A DNA stretch of 64,000 bases from Steromphala cineraria (lineage: Eukaryota; Mollusca; Gastropoda; Trochida; Trochidae). Positions 49,801 through 62,559 of this stretch are shown in pieces. Numbering within the stretch: the stretch's first letter is position 1; each line of letters starts with the position of its first letter. The translations under genes were made by a program, and so were the position numbers. The DNA is taken from contig OU744732.1 in the NCBI GenBank assembly GCA_916613615.1, positions 56,752,727 through 56,816,726 on the forward strand, given 5' to 3'. The notes beneath the pieces are model-generated. The model saw only the letters and a program-made list of their open reading frames with translations, had not been told where the DNA came from and made no database searches.

Positions 49801-51016
49801 AAGTCAAATCATCTACTTATCTGTGTGAAGATGTTGTACTATTGATTGACGGTGGTTACACATGATCCGTAACGCGATTATTGAATTGCACCTTAAATAA
49901 CTAGTGCAGTATCAGGTGTTCTGTCAGTTAAATATTAAATTGAAGCAAGGTAATAACAAGAGATTAAAGATTGTAAATGTATGGCTTTTGACAACCCTGT
50001 GACCACGCTGCATTAGTAAAATGTAAGCCGGGGGGGGGGTGCATATTTGTTAATATTGATCTCTAAGTGGAGAGTAGGTTTCATGCCTGCAGACAGGTTA
50101 AAGAGAATTCCTTTTGAACTCAGAACTTTGATAATACGTCATAATCATTAGACTGTCTTTATGGTCTGCACATTAGAGGCTGCATCCGACTATTTGTAGA
50201 AAGCGATATAATTTCTAATAAGTATGTCCTTGTCCATCACATTGAAACTTACAAGATTGAAACTAGTATAATGTGTATAATGTTCTTAAAGGAGAAAGGT
50301 CAATTAAAAATATCCTACAGAAGACAAATGCATTGAATTTTATATTATTTGAGAAAATGCTCGGATTTCCCAAAGGTTTGCAGAGACCTACTTCCTGAAA
50401 AAGTTGTTACTATACTCAGCAAGCAGTGGCAAAACATAATTTCGATTATAATTTTTTTTTGAATTCAACTCTAGATCCGAATGAACAAATTGGAACTGTA
50501 AAATTTTTATTGTGTATAAGCTTATTCCCAATTAACTTTTGCATTGAAATAACACATGTTATTATTAATGTAAAGAAGAAACGATAGTCATAATCCCAAA
50601 AGTATTTGAAATTAGCAAGCAATTGACGTTCAATTTAGCAAAGGTCAGTTGAGTCAGTTTTGCGTTTATTACACTTGGTTTTCTTTGACACACAATGTTA
50701 TATAAATATGATGCATAAGTACCTAAACTTGACAATTGTAGATTCCTAGCTATATAGCTTTGTGCGCCTTACGTATCCTTAATGACAAGGAGTACCAGCA
50801 TTATACTTGTGATATTCAGCAATGATTTCTGGATGTAATATCTGAATATTTTTTCTGAAAACATTGATTGTCGCACAACATTAAAATCCAATCATTGAAA
50901 TCAGTTTGACGTTATTTGGGAGATAAACCTAGTGTGTTTGAAAATCAGAGACATGTTATACTATCAATCAATTAGATTATTCTAACAGAAAACCACTCTG
51001 ACGTTGTCAAGGATTA

Positions 51017-51048
51017 TGACGTCATAAGTGCTCGCGTAAATGACGTCA
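51017..51048. promoter_or_regulatory. Paired CRE-like sites, A2
   Basis: TGACGTCA at 51017 and 51041, 24-bp pitch. The following sequence lacks about 17 bp (TGCGTGTGGCGC region) present in other copies, yet the pair is intact. Confidence 0.5.
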
Positions 51049-52112
51049 TTTGCATTGTTGCGGTAATGGAAGGAAGCTAGCTGATTGACCACTTAAACAT
51101 CTTATTTTGAATTAAATACTTTATCTACCTCAAACAGCAGAATACCAGCTCTGAAATTGCCAGTCGGGTGGATCAATTCGCGGTGAAGCGGCCTCAAAGT
51201 CAGATGACATTAAATCCAAATTGATCAGAATTTAGTATTCATCACATTCATGTTAGAATTTAAGGTTGATTCAATGCCAAATTGATTACCTGATAACGAT
51301 ATGCAGAATTTTGAATGCTCCTCTTATTAATGTAAGCACCATTTATACCAACAAACACAGATTGCTCACAATTTATAAATCGAGTGTTTCTCTTAGTATA
51401 TCATTTGCAGATACATGTAACACTATAATATGATATGTCATAACTTTTAACAAACTCTCTTTTAATGCTTTTCAATTTTGTTCATGTTATGAGCAGGACT
51501 TAGGTAGTATTTTTACTCATGACTAATTTCTGCTTAGTGTAATGTTACTCTAGAACAGAAACTTTGGAAACAGAAAAAGATATCGTTTTTGATCAATATT
51601 GTAATGAAAACTTTTACATTCATTACTGAAGTTGAACTTATCATTCCCCTTTTCAATGGTTATATTCTAATAAAATTTCGGTGTAAAGTAGGTAAATTGA
51701 ATTTTTCTTGTAAGTCTAAATATGAACATAGCGTAATATTGGACCAGGCAATAAAGTGTAACAAACATTGAATATCTCTTACGAGGCAACGAAATAGAAC
51801 ATAAGTCAGAACATATTTGATTAGAACTATGTTGCAAGTGATACAAACAACCTGAAGTAAAGGAAATTGAAATTCTAAAAAGCAAACATAAGTAACGTTA
51901 AGATTTTAATTTTTTTCTAAACCTGCAGTTCATTTTTATCTATTATTATTTGGCACAGCATATGCTTAAAGAGGTTATGCAATGTACTTTTTCTAAGAAT
52001 GATAGATCAATATCTCCAGTACTAATATCTATGAGAATGCAATGAGCATATAACTGAGACAATACACACATAAATTAGACTTTTAATCAGCAATTTATAC
52101 CCAGTTTTTAGA

Positions 52113-52466
52113 ATGCCGACGAAATCAACAGGCGAACGCTTTGAAAACTCATTAGAGCGTGACGCCCCGCCAACCCGGCCTGTCTCCGGCCTATACCATC
52201 CTATACCTTTAAATGAAAGAGTTTGTTATAATTGTTTTAACGCTGTTGAAGAAGAATGTCATGTTATATTTTATTGTCCATGTTATACGGACCGAAGGCA
52301 AGGACTTTTATCGAAATGTGATGAAATATGTCCTGGTTTTATGTATCTTAATGATATTGACAAATTTAAATTCATCATGTCCTGCCCAGAGATCGTTTAC
52401 ATTGTTGCCAAAACCTGCAGGTTAATTTTAGAAAGACGGAAATTAGTTTTAAGCAAAAAAAGTTGA
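52113..52466 (+). pseudogene. LINE C-terminal fragment with CxxC...H...C motif
   Basis: A 117-codon frame whose middle reads NERVCYNCFNAVEEECHVIF followed by YCPCYTDRRQGLL. This is the ERxCxxCxxxVEDExHxxFxCPxYxxxR block found at the extreme C-terminus of many invertebrate LINE reverse transcriptases. The first 25 residues (to about PVSGLYH) are not of this family. There is no reverse transcriptase core nearby, so it is a 3' remnant. Confidence 0.65.
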
Positions 52467-52699
52467 TCTTATCATGTATTTACTCTTATCTTATATACTA
52501 TATGTATAGTCTTTCATAACCCTATATTGGTGGCTCTTAACTATGTTTTATTTTGTTTGTATATATAGAGAATACTACACGAGGTCTCATTAGATATGAA
52601 TTATACGAAACGAGTGTCCTTCCGGCGGTATCTGACCAAACCAAAATTAGAATGTCAAAAAAGGCTAATTCATCGATGATGAGTTTTGATTAATGATTA

Positions 52700-53200
52700 A
52701 TTAATGATTGATACAGAAAGCGTAGAATGTAAACATTCAGAGTCAGAGTCAAATCTGTCAACGCTCTCCTCCCGGTCGACTCGCCATGTTCAAGTGTCAA
52801 GGCTGACGTGTGTCGGTGCATGCAGTGTGGCTGGGCTAGCGGATACATTGGCTCTGTTGAAAACGGATTACTTACAAACGGGTAATGTAATAGAAGATAT
52901 TTAATTTGAAAACCATTTCGAACTTTTCTAGGAACTTCAAATGAAACGATAGAATCGATATGGATGATAATGAAAACAACGACGTGCTCGGAGAGTGACG
53001 GGAACCCGGCATGTCAACGGGAAGGGCAAGGTCATCACCTTGTTTAGCTACAGCGTGTTTGGGGATTCCCAATTTCCTTGTGATGTCCTCCTGACTCCTT
53101 GACTGTATTTTAAAGTTGTTGTTATTCTCAGTGCTTGTCACATTTGATAGCATTTGGCTTGATCTACCTACATACCCACATGTTATCACTGACAAACCGT
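52700..53200. other. GC-richer, exon-like island inside the TTAA element
   Basis: It has less AT than its surroundings and open frames on both strands: plus 52704-52904, ending at a GGGTAATG donor-like site, and minus 53195-52872, containing RSQEDITRKLGIPKH. I recognise no family in either frame. Either could be a captured gene fragment or a remnant of a transposase. Confidence 0.25.
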
Positions 53201-53499
53201 GAATGATGCGATGTCCGGGTGTTGAATTTACGGTTGACGTTGTAGATCTAATGTAAGTAAAAATATTAATGCATACGCTGATCTATTAATGTTTCATAAA
53301 ATCGATTTTGCACACTGATGAAATCGTATGTTTTCTAAGTATCTTTCTATGTATCAACTCTTTTTAAGTATATAAGGCCGAAAACTTAAAGAAATGACCT
53401 GTTTGTTCCGTTTAAGTTGACCCTAAATGAGAGGTCATTGGTTAACAAATCAAATCTGTGGAATGCGAGGTCATGTTGATACGACACAGGTCAACGCAA

Positions 53500-53519
53500 T
53501 ACGACACACGTGTGTCGTA
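53500..53519. repeat. 20-bp perfect palindrome
   Basis: TACGACACACGTGTGTCGTA with an E-box-like CACGTG centre, in a stretch that repeats ATACGACACRSG twice. It lies upstream of an AATAAA-like end and a (TCTG)n tail at about 53605-53627. Confidence 0.85.
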
Positions 53520-53631
53520 CGAGATTTGTATGCCATCACTTGTACGTGACCTACGTGTGTAATAAACTTCTGTACTTTTAAAGAGGTGAGACTTTAATAA
53601 AATATCTGTCTGTCTGTCTGTCTGTCTCCAT

Positions 53632-53907
53632 TTGTGTGTCTACCATAAAGTCTGGAGACAAACCTCCTTCAAACCAAACGATTTATGTGTTTATTTCAGA
53701 TCAATAAAAAGGCAAGAAGCAAGTACGATAATATCTAAGAAAATACTCTGTACTACTTTTGTTGACGGAATCGCTTTGATGGATGTGACTGAACCAATAT
53801 TCAGAATGTTATATGCAAAACAGTGTGATCCCAAATATAACATTGTTTCATTTTCGATACGAATTGAAACCTTATATATCTTGAATAGATCAACCACTGT
53901 TAAATAA
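53632..53907 (+). other. Open frame with acceptor-like start, identity unknown
   Basis: A 91-codon frame. A pyrimidine-rich TTATGTGTTTATTTCAG precedes 53700. The part after it (FVDGIALMDVTEPIFRMLYA, then KQCDPKYNIVSFS) has a protein-like composition. I considered a PTB-like fold from the DGIxLxD and CDP patterns but the match is too weak to claim. It ends at TAA. Confidence 0.2.
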
Positions 53908-56838
53908 TGTTTAATTATTTTATTATTGATATGTGTTGTAAAAATACGGACATTGATCATAACGTACTAAAGATAATCAATCCACTGTGACGCCTATCTT
54001 TTCATAAGAGAAAAATATCATAATAAATAACATGAAACCATACTTTTCCTTTTGTTTCAAACCATCATGGTAAAATTATTCACAGTCTATTGGCCTCTTT
54101 AAAATACATCTTTATAGTGCAATAAACTCACACAAAATTAACATTGTAGGTATTCGATTGTAGAAAGTAGTTGGTTTGTTCACTGAAAACATAAACGATT
54201 TGTTATTTGTCACCGTCGGAAATAATAGTCAGTGTATGTTATGTAAGATTCAGCAAACAACAGACAATCAGATTATCACTCTAACGGACATGTCTAGCCA
54301 TAACGGCGCCAATTTAACAAGGCAGTCGCCTTTTTGCGTAATTTGATAGGGTTTTGAATATACGATATTACATGTTTATACAATATTCATTGGCTTGATT
54401 ACATCGTTATTGAGTCGTCGGATATCTAAGCTTTCGGAATATACAAAAATTTAGCGTTTTTTGTGAATATTTGTATGTTAAACAAACGATTAAAAAGGTG
54501 TAATTTCCCGTTGAAAAATGATCATTAGGTGAAACTACTCGCCTACTGCTTTGTCACAGTAGGTAGCCACGCTCGGGCAACGCTTCAGTGACCACAGATT
54601 CTGTTCGCCGGGGCTAATTAGGCAGTGTATTTTCAAGCCGTATTTAGGCAGGTTGCCCTCTGATTTCGAAAATTCAAAGTTGACTCTCATTCAAATTGCA
54701 AGCAGCTTTTTATGAATCCCGAAAGTGGCCATAGACCATTTCAGTCCCCCTTTAAGATTTGGAAGTTGTGGTCAGTTTAGATATGTCAAAGATGATATTT
54801 TGTGTAGTAAATAAAAACAACTGCCTTGTCCATAATGTTTTTGTACATAACATAATCCCACATTTCCAATTAAAAATGTTAATTTTAAAAATCAACATTC
54901 AAACTTTGTCAGGTTGTTTATCTATAACAATTTGCAGTTCTTTTAAGGTCACTTAATAAGTCGATTACCCTGCAGTGATACTTGACAATGTCATTCAGTT
55001 CTTTCTGACCAAATGGCATCATTATCAACATTTGTCATATATGGCTTTTGAAGTCATATTAACTATTGCACAATGACTGACAAAATGTTTCATGATAGAA
55101 TTCACTTGCCTCTGGATGTTTTCTAACAAAGTCAAACAAGAGCTGAGAGAGCCTTCAAAGACAGGAATTTAATATCAACTGACAGTTTTATTGAGTTCTA
55201 AATGTTCAAACATGCTGAGATCAAAGGTTTAATTTTTTGTCAACAGGTTTAGTGTATTTAATTGGGTAATGTATAAAGTGCATCTTTATTAAGCAAGAGT
55301 TTGGGGAGTCCACATAGCAGCCCCGAATGTGCAGGTTCCACTTTCTTTTGTCACTTCTCAATAACCACAGTGAAATGGGCAATTTCAAGCGATATACCAT
55401 GACACCATGAACGTGTCAAAAGAATACAAAGGATGATAGTTAACCGAAAATTTAACTTGAGATCTAAAAACCTATTTCTGTTTTTAATTAATGGTTGAAC
55501 ATGAATCATATCTGGTGCTATCTGGATTAAAACAATCAATGATGACTTTTCATTCAAAAAGACAATTATTTTATGAAAACAATCGTCATGGTTAGGACAA
55601 AACATTTTCATGATTAATTCCAGGCCTTGCTATGGCCTGACATTTTCGAGTCTAGATAATTCTTCATAATTGATATTTACTAACCAAGACCCTGATTCTT
55701 ATCAATTATCGATGTTACAAGGATTATTAGTCATGACCTTTGAGCCTTTGAGCTTAAAAAAAGTCTATGTTACAAATTAATGTTCAATGTCAGTTTTCAA
55801 GAAAACGTATTCTGTTTTCAAAACCTGATTAAAAGGTATCCGTTACAATGACCATATATCGTGACCTTGATCAATGACATTTAAAGTCACACAACCAATG
55901 ATCTCTGTTCATTTTATATGACGATCATGATGATTCACACTATCAATGCTTGATCCTTTGATTGAAGATTGATTGATATGTACTTCAACTTATCTGTATT
56001 CTTTTACATTTATTTTTAAGTGAGATTCACACTAAGATGACATAACTTGTTGCACCAGAAATTGAGACAAAGGAGGCAACTCTTCTGTTACATTTACGGG
56101 ATACTCAGAACCATCAGTGTAAGTCATAGGTAAGTCGTTACCAAAGGTATTAACAGAAAGAGACATGACACGTTTGTATATATATTACGGATAAGTCTAA
56201 AGGCTACATAAGTTGATTCCACCCCCCCCCCCCCCCCCCCCACAATAGACCTCTAGATTGCACAACACATATACAAATTTCCAAAATTAGTATTTTTGCA
56301 TATATTACACATGACAGACATTTTACCGCCCACGCCAATGTCAGATTAAACAAACATGAAAAGCATTTACACGAAAAAGCACGGGAAGAACGTGCGTTGT
56401 CACAGCATCTGTGAAATTGACAGCAAAATCCTTGTAGAGACTGTCAGAAAAAAATGTTGTTACACTCGTTTAGGGGCAACATGACTTTTGTGTATTTAAA
56501 GTTACATTTAAGGTATTTTTAACTTAAAGGGCTTTAAATAAAAAAGTTTTAAACATTTCCCGTGCCAGTAACGAGATTACAGCTAATTAACACATCAAGT
56601 AAAGCGTGCATCAGAAACATATATTTTGACAAGGTGTAAAATTAATTTCACAATCCCGTAAACACATTTTTTTTTACAGCAAGGTTAGAAAGGCCTTCTG
56701 TAAATAACGAATGATTTCTTTAAAAAAAATTATTCAAGTTGACAATTTAAGAGATTTCTAATCATGCTGACTTAACCAAAAAATAACCATTGCAATTGTG
56801 TCAAAACTCCGCAATACACTTTAACTTGTTGATATAGG

Positions 56839-57254
56839 GGCTTCAGATCAAGAGGTCCGTGGTTCGAATCCCGCCAGGGGCTCGGCAACTTTGTCTGCAG
56901 TATAGAATTTTTCTACACACAGTCAGGTTTGAGTGTAATGTTACACTGAATTTCAGCATAGTACCACGCTTGGTTCGCTAGTTCCAGTCGATGCTCGCAG
57001 GTTTCACCGCAATGCATAACCACAATTGTGTTGCGGGCGTTCTCCCTGTAATGATACTAACCGCGATATAAGTGAAATACTCTTGAAAGCGGCGATAACC
57101 CCCACATCACATCACATCACATCACATCACATCACATCACATCACATCACATCACATCACATCACATCACATCACATCACATCACATCACATCACATCAC
57201 ATCACATCACATCACATCACATCACATCACATCACATCACATCACATCACATCA
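56839..57254 (+). mobile_element. tRNA-derived SINE with (ACATC)n tail, B2
   Basis: Same element as at 15473-15884, nearly identical. GTTGATATAGG precedes it (56828-56838) and recurs after the nested LINE (57942-57952). The (ACATC)n array spans about 57103-57254. The head B box GGTTCGAATCC is intact. Confidence 0.7.
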
Positions 57255-57941
57255 CTTGCGTTATTTTAGATATAAATCTCTCGTTTTCAAAACATGTTGA
57301 TTTCATTTACAAAAAAGGGCAACAGAGACTCTATTTTCTTTGACGCTTAAGAAACTTTTCATTTGATAGATCTCTTTTGACAGTCTTTTACCAAACTTGT
57401 ATTCAAAGTGTGCTGACCTAAAAAAATTTAGGTTGGTATGGAGGTTTGTCTGTTCGCAACAAAAAACAAAGTTTTTAAAATTGTTAGTACCGCCAACAAG
57501 ATCAGTGGAGTACATTTCGAAAATATGTCCTTTATTTATGAGCGGCAGATTGTGAAGAAAGCTACTAAAATAAGAACCGATAGTTCCCATATCCTGTCCC
57601 ATCATTTCGAACTACTTCCTTCCGGACGCCCGCTTTCGGATACCTTCGTTAAAAACAAACAGAGCCAGACAATCCTTTATACCAACAAGTATACGTGAAA
57701 TTAATAAATGTTTTGAAACATGAAGCAATTAATTTTACAATTATCAATCCTGTGTGACTTGCTTTTCTGTGTGTGACATATTATTTATGTATTGTTTGTT
57801 TAAAGTTGTATATCGAGAGCCTATGTATATATGAGACCGTTGTTGATGTAAAAAGAATTTCCTAAGGGATAATAAAGTATTATCTTATCTTATCTTATCT
57901 TATCTTATCTTATCACATCACATCACATCACATCACACACC
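57255..57941 (+). pseudogene. LINE reverse transcriptase 3' fragment in SINE tail, B2 (uninterrupted)
   Basis: An empty-site version of the LINE split in B1. VILDINLSFSKHVDFIYKK opens it. The frame 57438-57698 runs through ISGVHFENMSFIYERQIVKK and HHFELLPSGRPLSDTFVKNK, the end of a jockey/CR1/L2-type reverse transcriptase. Three frame changes separate the pieces. The 3' end has AATAAAGTATTATC and a (TTATC)n tail (about 57878-57913), then (ACATC)n remnants. It was inserted into the SINE's (ACATC)n tail, as both sides carry that repeat. Confidence 0.8.
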
Positions 57942-60046
57942 GTTGATATAGGAAACAACCATTTATTACAAAGTTAACATGTGGATGTCAAAAAAACTTT
58001 TATTTTGCCAAATTAGATGAAGTACTTTTTTTTATAAAATGTTATCCCCTTCCATAAATTATTGGAAAATATTTACAAAAAGGTTATATCCATTGAATTT
58101 TGGAGAACATTTTGTATTCTTTTTAATTCAGCCCGTTTATTGTATGCTTTACTTGCTTCAGCAGAGCCATCAGACTTTACATACCATGTTTTCATCTTTG
58201 GCAACGCTTTATTAAAAAGTTTAAGGTTTTCTATCCAATTTGTAACTCTTAATGTGCTGTCTCTATTGAATCATAGTAAAATGAAGATACTAATGTTTGA
58301 TCGTTAGGTTTGAAATACTGGAATAACCTTAGTTAAGTTACATTTACCAATAAATTGTATTCACTTTCATTTGAGGTTTCTTGTGCTTAAACACCAATTA
58401 TATAATAAATCATATATCAATATACCGATTGTTCATAAATGCAAATATACAAAGGAAGCCAAACGATATGTGAACGAAACTTTGTATCGAAACAGCTTGA
58501 TTACATTGTCTACTTTCTTGTGAAATAAGGATTGCTTGTGAACACATTGGAATGCTTTGCTTTTTTACATCTGTAAAGATAAACCATGATAGGTATTACT
58601 ATAACAAACAGCTTTGCATTGCAAGAAGTTGACACCTTTCACAAAAAGATGAATGAATCGTGAAAGGAATCCTTGATAACAAGCAACTATTTGAGTTTTT
58701 TCAGGAATCTTTATGTTTTTTGAATTTATATAGATTTTTAATTTTTCACTGACAATTTTACGTTAATGCATTATGCATTACTTTGATAGTGTCAAAATTC
58801 TCATTGCACAAAACAATCATCCATAGTCATAGACCAAATTATGAGGCTTCACATAGAGATCATTGGCTGCCATATTTATGTGAACATTTTCAATTCCTTT
58901 TGTGTACGAAAAAGGGAATCGCTGAACTTTACATTATATATTTGATTTATTACTTCTTCATTTAGTTTAAATACATTGTCTTTCAATTGGAACCATGTAT
59001 TTTCATTTTCCGGACATCACCGTATATTGCCCCTCAAAACGTGCTACTTCCCCTTTAAAGCCATGCTAAAGCTAAGATTTCTTCATTATAAAATAGGATT
59101 AGTTAGAGGCTAGATTTTGTAAAAACTGAAAGTAATGTTCATTAATGACTGTTATGAACAACGTTTAAAAACATATCAGTTACGGTCATACATACATAAT
59201 ATAATTTCGATATCTTAGTTCATAAAAAGTATCTTAGTTTATTGAAATAAATGTAAAATTTGATAATTGTAGAAAGAATTACTGTCAAATCCTGTGCAGA
59301 AGGAAGAAGCCATTGAAAATAAGAAACAGGCTAAACATCGATTATATATCGTTTAGGAGAAACGGGGGCCGGAAAGCAGCTCTTGAGAAAAGAAATGTGT
59401 ATACCTTCATCATAGTTTTTTCAGAGTCTTAGTCATTTAAGTATTTCTGATTGGCTTTAATGAATATGACAATTGCTCAATAAAACGAACTGTTAACCTT
59501 TCCTCTCAATAAGGCAGATCAATGTCCCTGTGTATCCGCTTACTTCAAATAGCAACACAAGCCGGAAAGAATCCGATGCCTTACAAATATATCCTTGCCA
59601 ATCAAGTACACGATCATTTCATTTAAAGGAAGTCAACAAGACAGGACGAAACTTGTAAGGAGTCTTTTGCCATTTTCGTGATTGAGCAAACATTTTTGAT
59701 TGAATGAAGAATTCCTCTCAGGGCTATAGTGAGCCATCAACTTGCACTTTTGTCGATACCCATTTTCCCGGATATTTGACAATAGAAAACCATAATATTA
59801 TATTTAAAAAAATTAACCCTAGAAGTTCAAAAGATGGGGAAGATACATTATTTTTGTGTGCTCAGTTCTCAGAACAAAACAAAAGAATGATATTTATTGT
59901 CTACAAACTCATTAAAAGGTAATTAATTACAGATTAAGTCTTCACTAATCATTTGTCTACGTCAAAAGAAGCTGCAAGCAAGTCAATATAATTAATTTAA
60001 CTGACGTTCGAAATTCACGATGCCACCCTTTCAGGAAATGGAAATT

Positions 60047-60299
60047 TATATAAGCTTGTACCAAAATCAGATTGTGACTTTGTCTCTATTTCCCCGTCTG
60101 TACTCTTGTATATATGTATATATACCTTAATCCTGTATCCTTCGTTATTTTCAATGTACATAAACATGCATTATTATGTTTCAATATTATATGTAAGCAC
60201 TGTACATAGGAGAGGGTTTCACTAAGTTGGATAACTTGTACCCAATCCTTTCACTTGAATAAATATGTTTAAATCAAATTAAAATCAAAATAGAATTTA
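60047..60299 (+). mobile_element. LINE 3'-UTR fragment, B2-specific
   Basis: Absent from B1 at 23730. It contains GCACTGTACATAGGAGAGGG and ends TTGAATAAATATGTTTAAAT followed by CAAATTAAAATCAAAAT, a familiar LINE 3' end with polyadenylation signal and tail. It is flanked by an imperfect 51-bp repeat (59996-60046 and 60300-60350), unusually long for a target duplication. Confidence 0.7.
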
Positions 60300-61733
60300 T
60301 TTAACTGACGTTCGAAATTCATGATGCAATCTTTTCAGGAAATGGAAATTGGGAAACAAGTCAATGACTTCCTACCATCCGTCAGTTCCCAATGCTTGAG
60401 AGGATGCAGTTAACTCTTAATCAGAACATTATACAGTCAAATCATCTACTTATCTGTGTGAAGATGTTGTACTATTGATTGACGGTGGTTACACATGATC
60501 CGTAACGCGATTATGGAATTGCACCTTAAATAACTAATGCAGTATAAGGTGTTATGTCAGTTAAATGTTAAATTCAAGCAAGGTAATAACAAGAGTTTAA
60601 AGATTGGTAATGTATGGCTTTTGACAACTCTCTGACTACGGGGGGAGGGGGGGGGGGGGGGGGGGTTCATATTTGTTAATATTGATCTCTTAGTGGAGAG
60701 TAGGTATCATGCCTGCAAGCTAATCCACTTTAGACCAGACAGGTTAAAGAGAATTCCTTTTGAACTCAGAACTATGATAATACGTCATAGTCATTAGAAT
60801 GTCCTTGTGACATTTATGGTCTGCGCATTAGAGGCTACATCTGACTATTTGTAGAAAGCGATATAATTTCTAACAAGTATGTCCTTGTCCATCACAATGA
60901 AACTTACAAGATTGAAACTAGTATAATGTGCACTTCTTAAAGGAGAAAGGTCAATTAAAAAGTATCCTACAGAAGACAAATGCATTGAATTTTATATAAT
61001 TTGTGAAAATGCTCGGATTTCCCAAAGGTTTGCAAAGACCCACTTCCTGAAAAAGTTGTTACTATACTCAGCAAGCAGTGGCAAAACATAATTTCGATTT
61101 AAAAATGTTTTTGAATTCAACTCTAGATTCGAATGAACACATTGGAACGGTTAAAATTTGATTGTGTATAAGCTTATTCCCAATTAACATTTGCATTGAA
61201 ATAACACATTTTATTTTTAATGTAAAGAAGAACAAATGATAAAGGAATTTTTAATAAGAAGAACAAAGAATGATGATGGTTAAAAGAAGGAGAATGTATT
61301 AGGGAAATTCGATAGGGTTATTCATGTTTTACTCATATAACGGTTCATTCATGTTATTAACAAAATAAAGGTAGATGCAACACACTATATAAATTGTGTT
61401 GACATTTAGAAACGATAGTCATAATCCCAAAAGTATTTGAAATTAACAAGCAATTGACGTTCAATTTAGCAAAGGTCAGTTGAGTCAGTTTTGCGTTTAC
61501 TACACTTGGTTTCTTTGACACACAATGTTATATAAATATGATGCATAAGTACCTAAATCTGACAATTGTAGATACCTAGCTATATAGATTTGTGCGCCTT
61601 ACGTATCCTTAATGACAAGTATAACCAGCCTTATACTTGCGATATTCAGCAATGATTGATGGATGTAATATGTTATACTATCAATCCATTAGATTATTCT
61701 AACAGAAAACCACTCTGACGTTGTCAAGGGTTA

Positions 61734-61765
61734 TGACGTCATAAGTGCTCGCGTAAATGACGTCA
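61734..61765. promoter_or_regulatory. Paired CRE-like sites, B2
   Basis: TGACGTCA at 61734 and 61758, 24-bp pitch, identical to B1 over the surrounding 60 bases. Confidence 0.5.
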
Positions 61766-62559
61766 TTTGTATTGTTGCGGTAATGGAAGGAAGCTAGTTG
61801 CGTGTGGCGCTGATTGACCACTTAAACGTCTTATTTTGAATTAAATACTTCATCTACCTCAAACAGCAGAATACCAGCTCTGAAATTGCCAGTCGGGTGG
61901 ATCAATTCGCGGTGAAGCGGCCTCAAAGTCAGAGGACATTAAATCCAAAATTGATCAGAATTTAGTATTCATCACATTCATGTTAGAATTTAAGATTGAT
62001 CCAATGCCAAATTGATAACCTGATAACGATATGCAGATTTTTGAATGCTCCTCTTATTAATGTAAGCACCATTTATACCAACAAACACAGATTGCTCACA
62101 ATTTATAATTATTCTAATTAAATTTCGGTGTGAAGTAGGTTAATTGAATTTTTCTTGTAAGGCTAAATATAAACATAGCGTAATTTTGGACCAGGCAATA
62201 AAGTGTAACAACTGTTGAAATTCTCTTACGAGGCAACAACATAGAACACCAGTCAGAACATATTTGATTAGAACTTGTTGCAAGTGATACAAACAACCTG
62301 AAGTAAGGGAATTTGATAGGACATTTTGTTTCTAAAAAGCAAACATAAGTAACGTTACAATTAGTTTTTTTCTAAACCAACATTTGAATCGATCATTTAG
62401 ATTTAGCACAGCATATGCTAAATATTTGGAAATTGTGGTCAGTTTAGATATGTCAAAGATGATATATTGTGTAGTATCCAAAAATAACTGCCTTGCCCAT
62501 CATGTTTTTGTACATAACATAATCCCACATTTCCAATTTAAAATGTAAATTTAATAAAT

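Larger units (their letters stand above)
51970..54751. mobile_element. Kolobok-like element flanked by TTAA
   Basis: A1 reads CATATGCTTAAGATTTGG at 12514-12531. A2 reads CATATGCTTAA, then 2782 bp, then TTAAGATTTGG. The TTAA duplication is exact. The ends are AGAGGTTATGCAATG and the reverse complement AGGGGGACTGAAATG, a weak inverted repeat with 5'-AG. TTAA targets and AGGG-type ends fit Kolobok better than piggyBac. The interior is a patchwork: a LINE C-terminal fragment (52113-52466), exon-like islands at 52700-53200 and 53690-53907, and a (TCTG)n-tailed retroposon end near 53605. No transposase is recognised, so it is probably a non-autonomous element that collected other inserts. Confidence 0.75.
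35788..54892 (+). repeat. Higher-order repeat subunit A, copy A2
   Basis: Same order as A1 and retains the middle blocks lost from C. It is enlarged to about 19 kb by five copy-specific insertions: a SINE near 36641-36893, a block with a P450 relic at 38495-39264, a LINE at 40403-42209, a hairpin-rich block at 42889-45186, and a TTAA-flanked element at 51970-54751. Without them the unit is about 11 kb. Similarity to A1 looks uneven by eye: high over 47110-49300 (A1 8330-10500) and clearly lower over 45190-46740. Confidence 0.9.
54893..62559 (+). repeat. Higher-order repeat subunit B, copy B2
   Basis: Near-identical partner of B1. It lacks the 5-kb inverted-repeat element and the 861-bp duplication, so it supplies the empty site for both. 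It has its own 250-bp retroposon-tail insertion at 60047-60299, and about 60 bp present in B1 near 25070-25160 are missing at about 61668. The CRE pair is at 61734-61765. No host gene is seen. Confidence 0.9.

Noticed and set aside
53632..53907. PTB domain exon
   Set aside because: Only a loose DGIxLxD and CDP resemblance; not enough to name the family.
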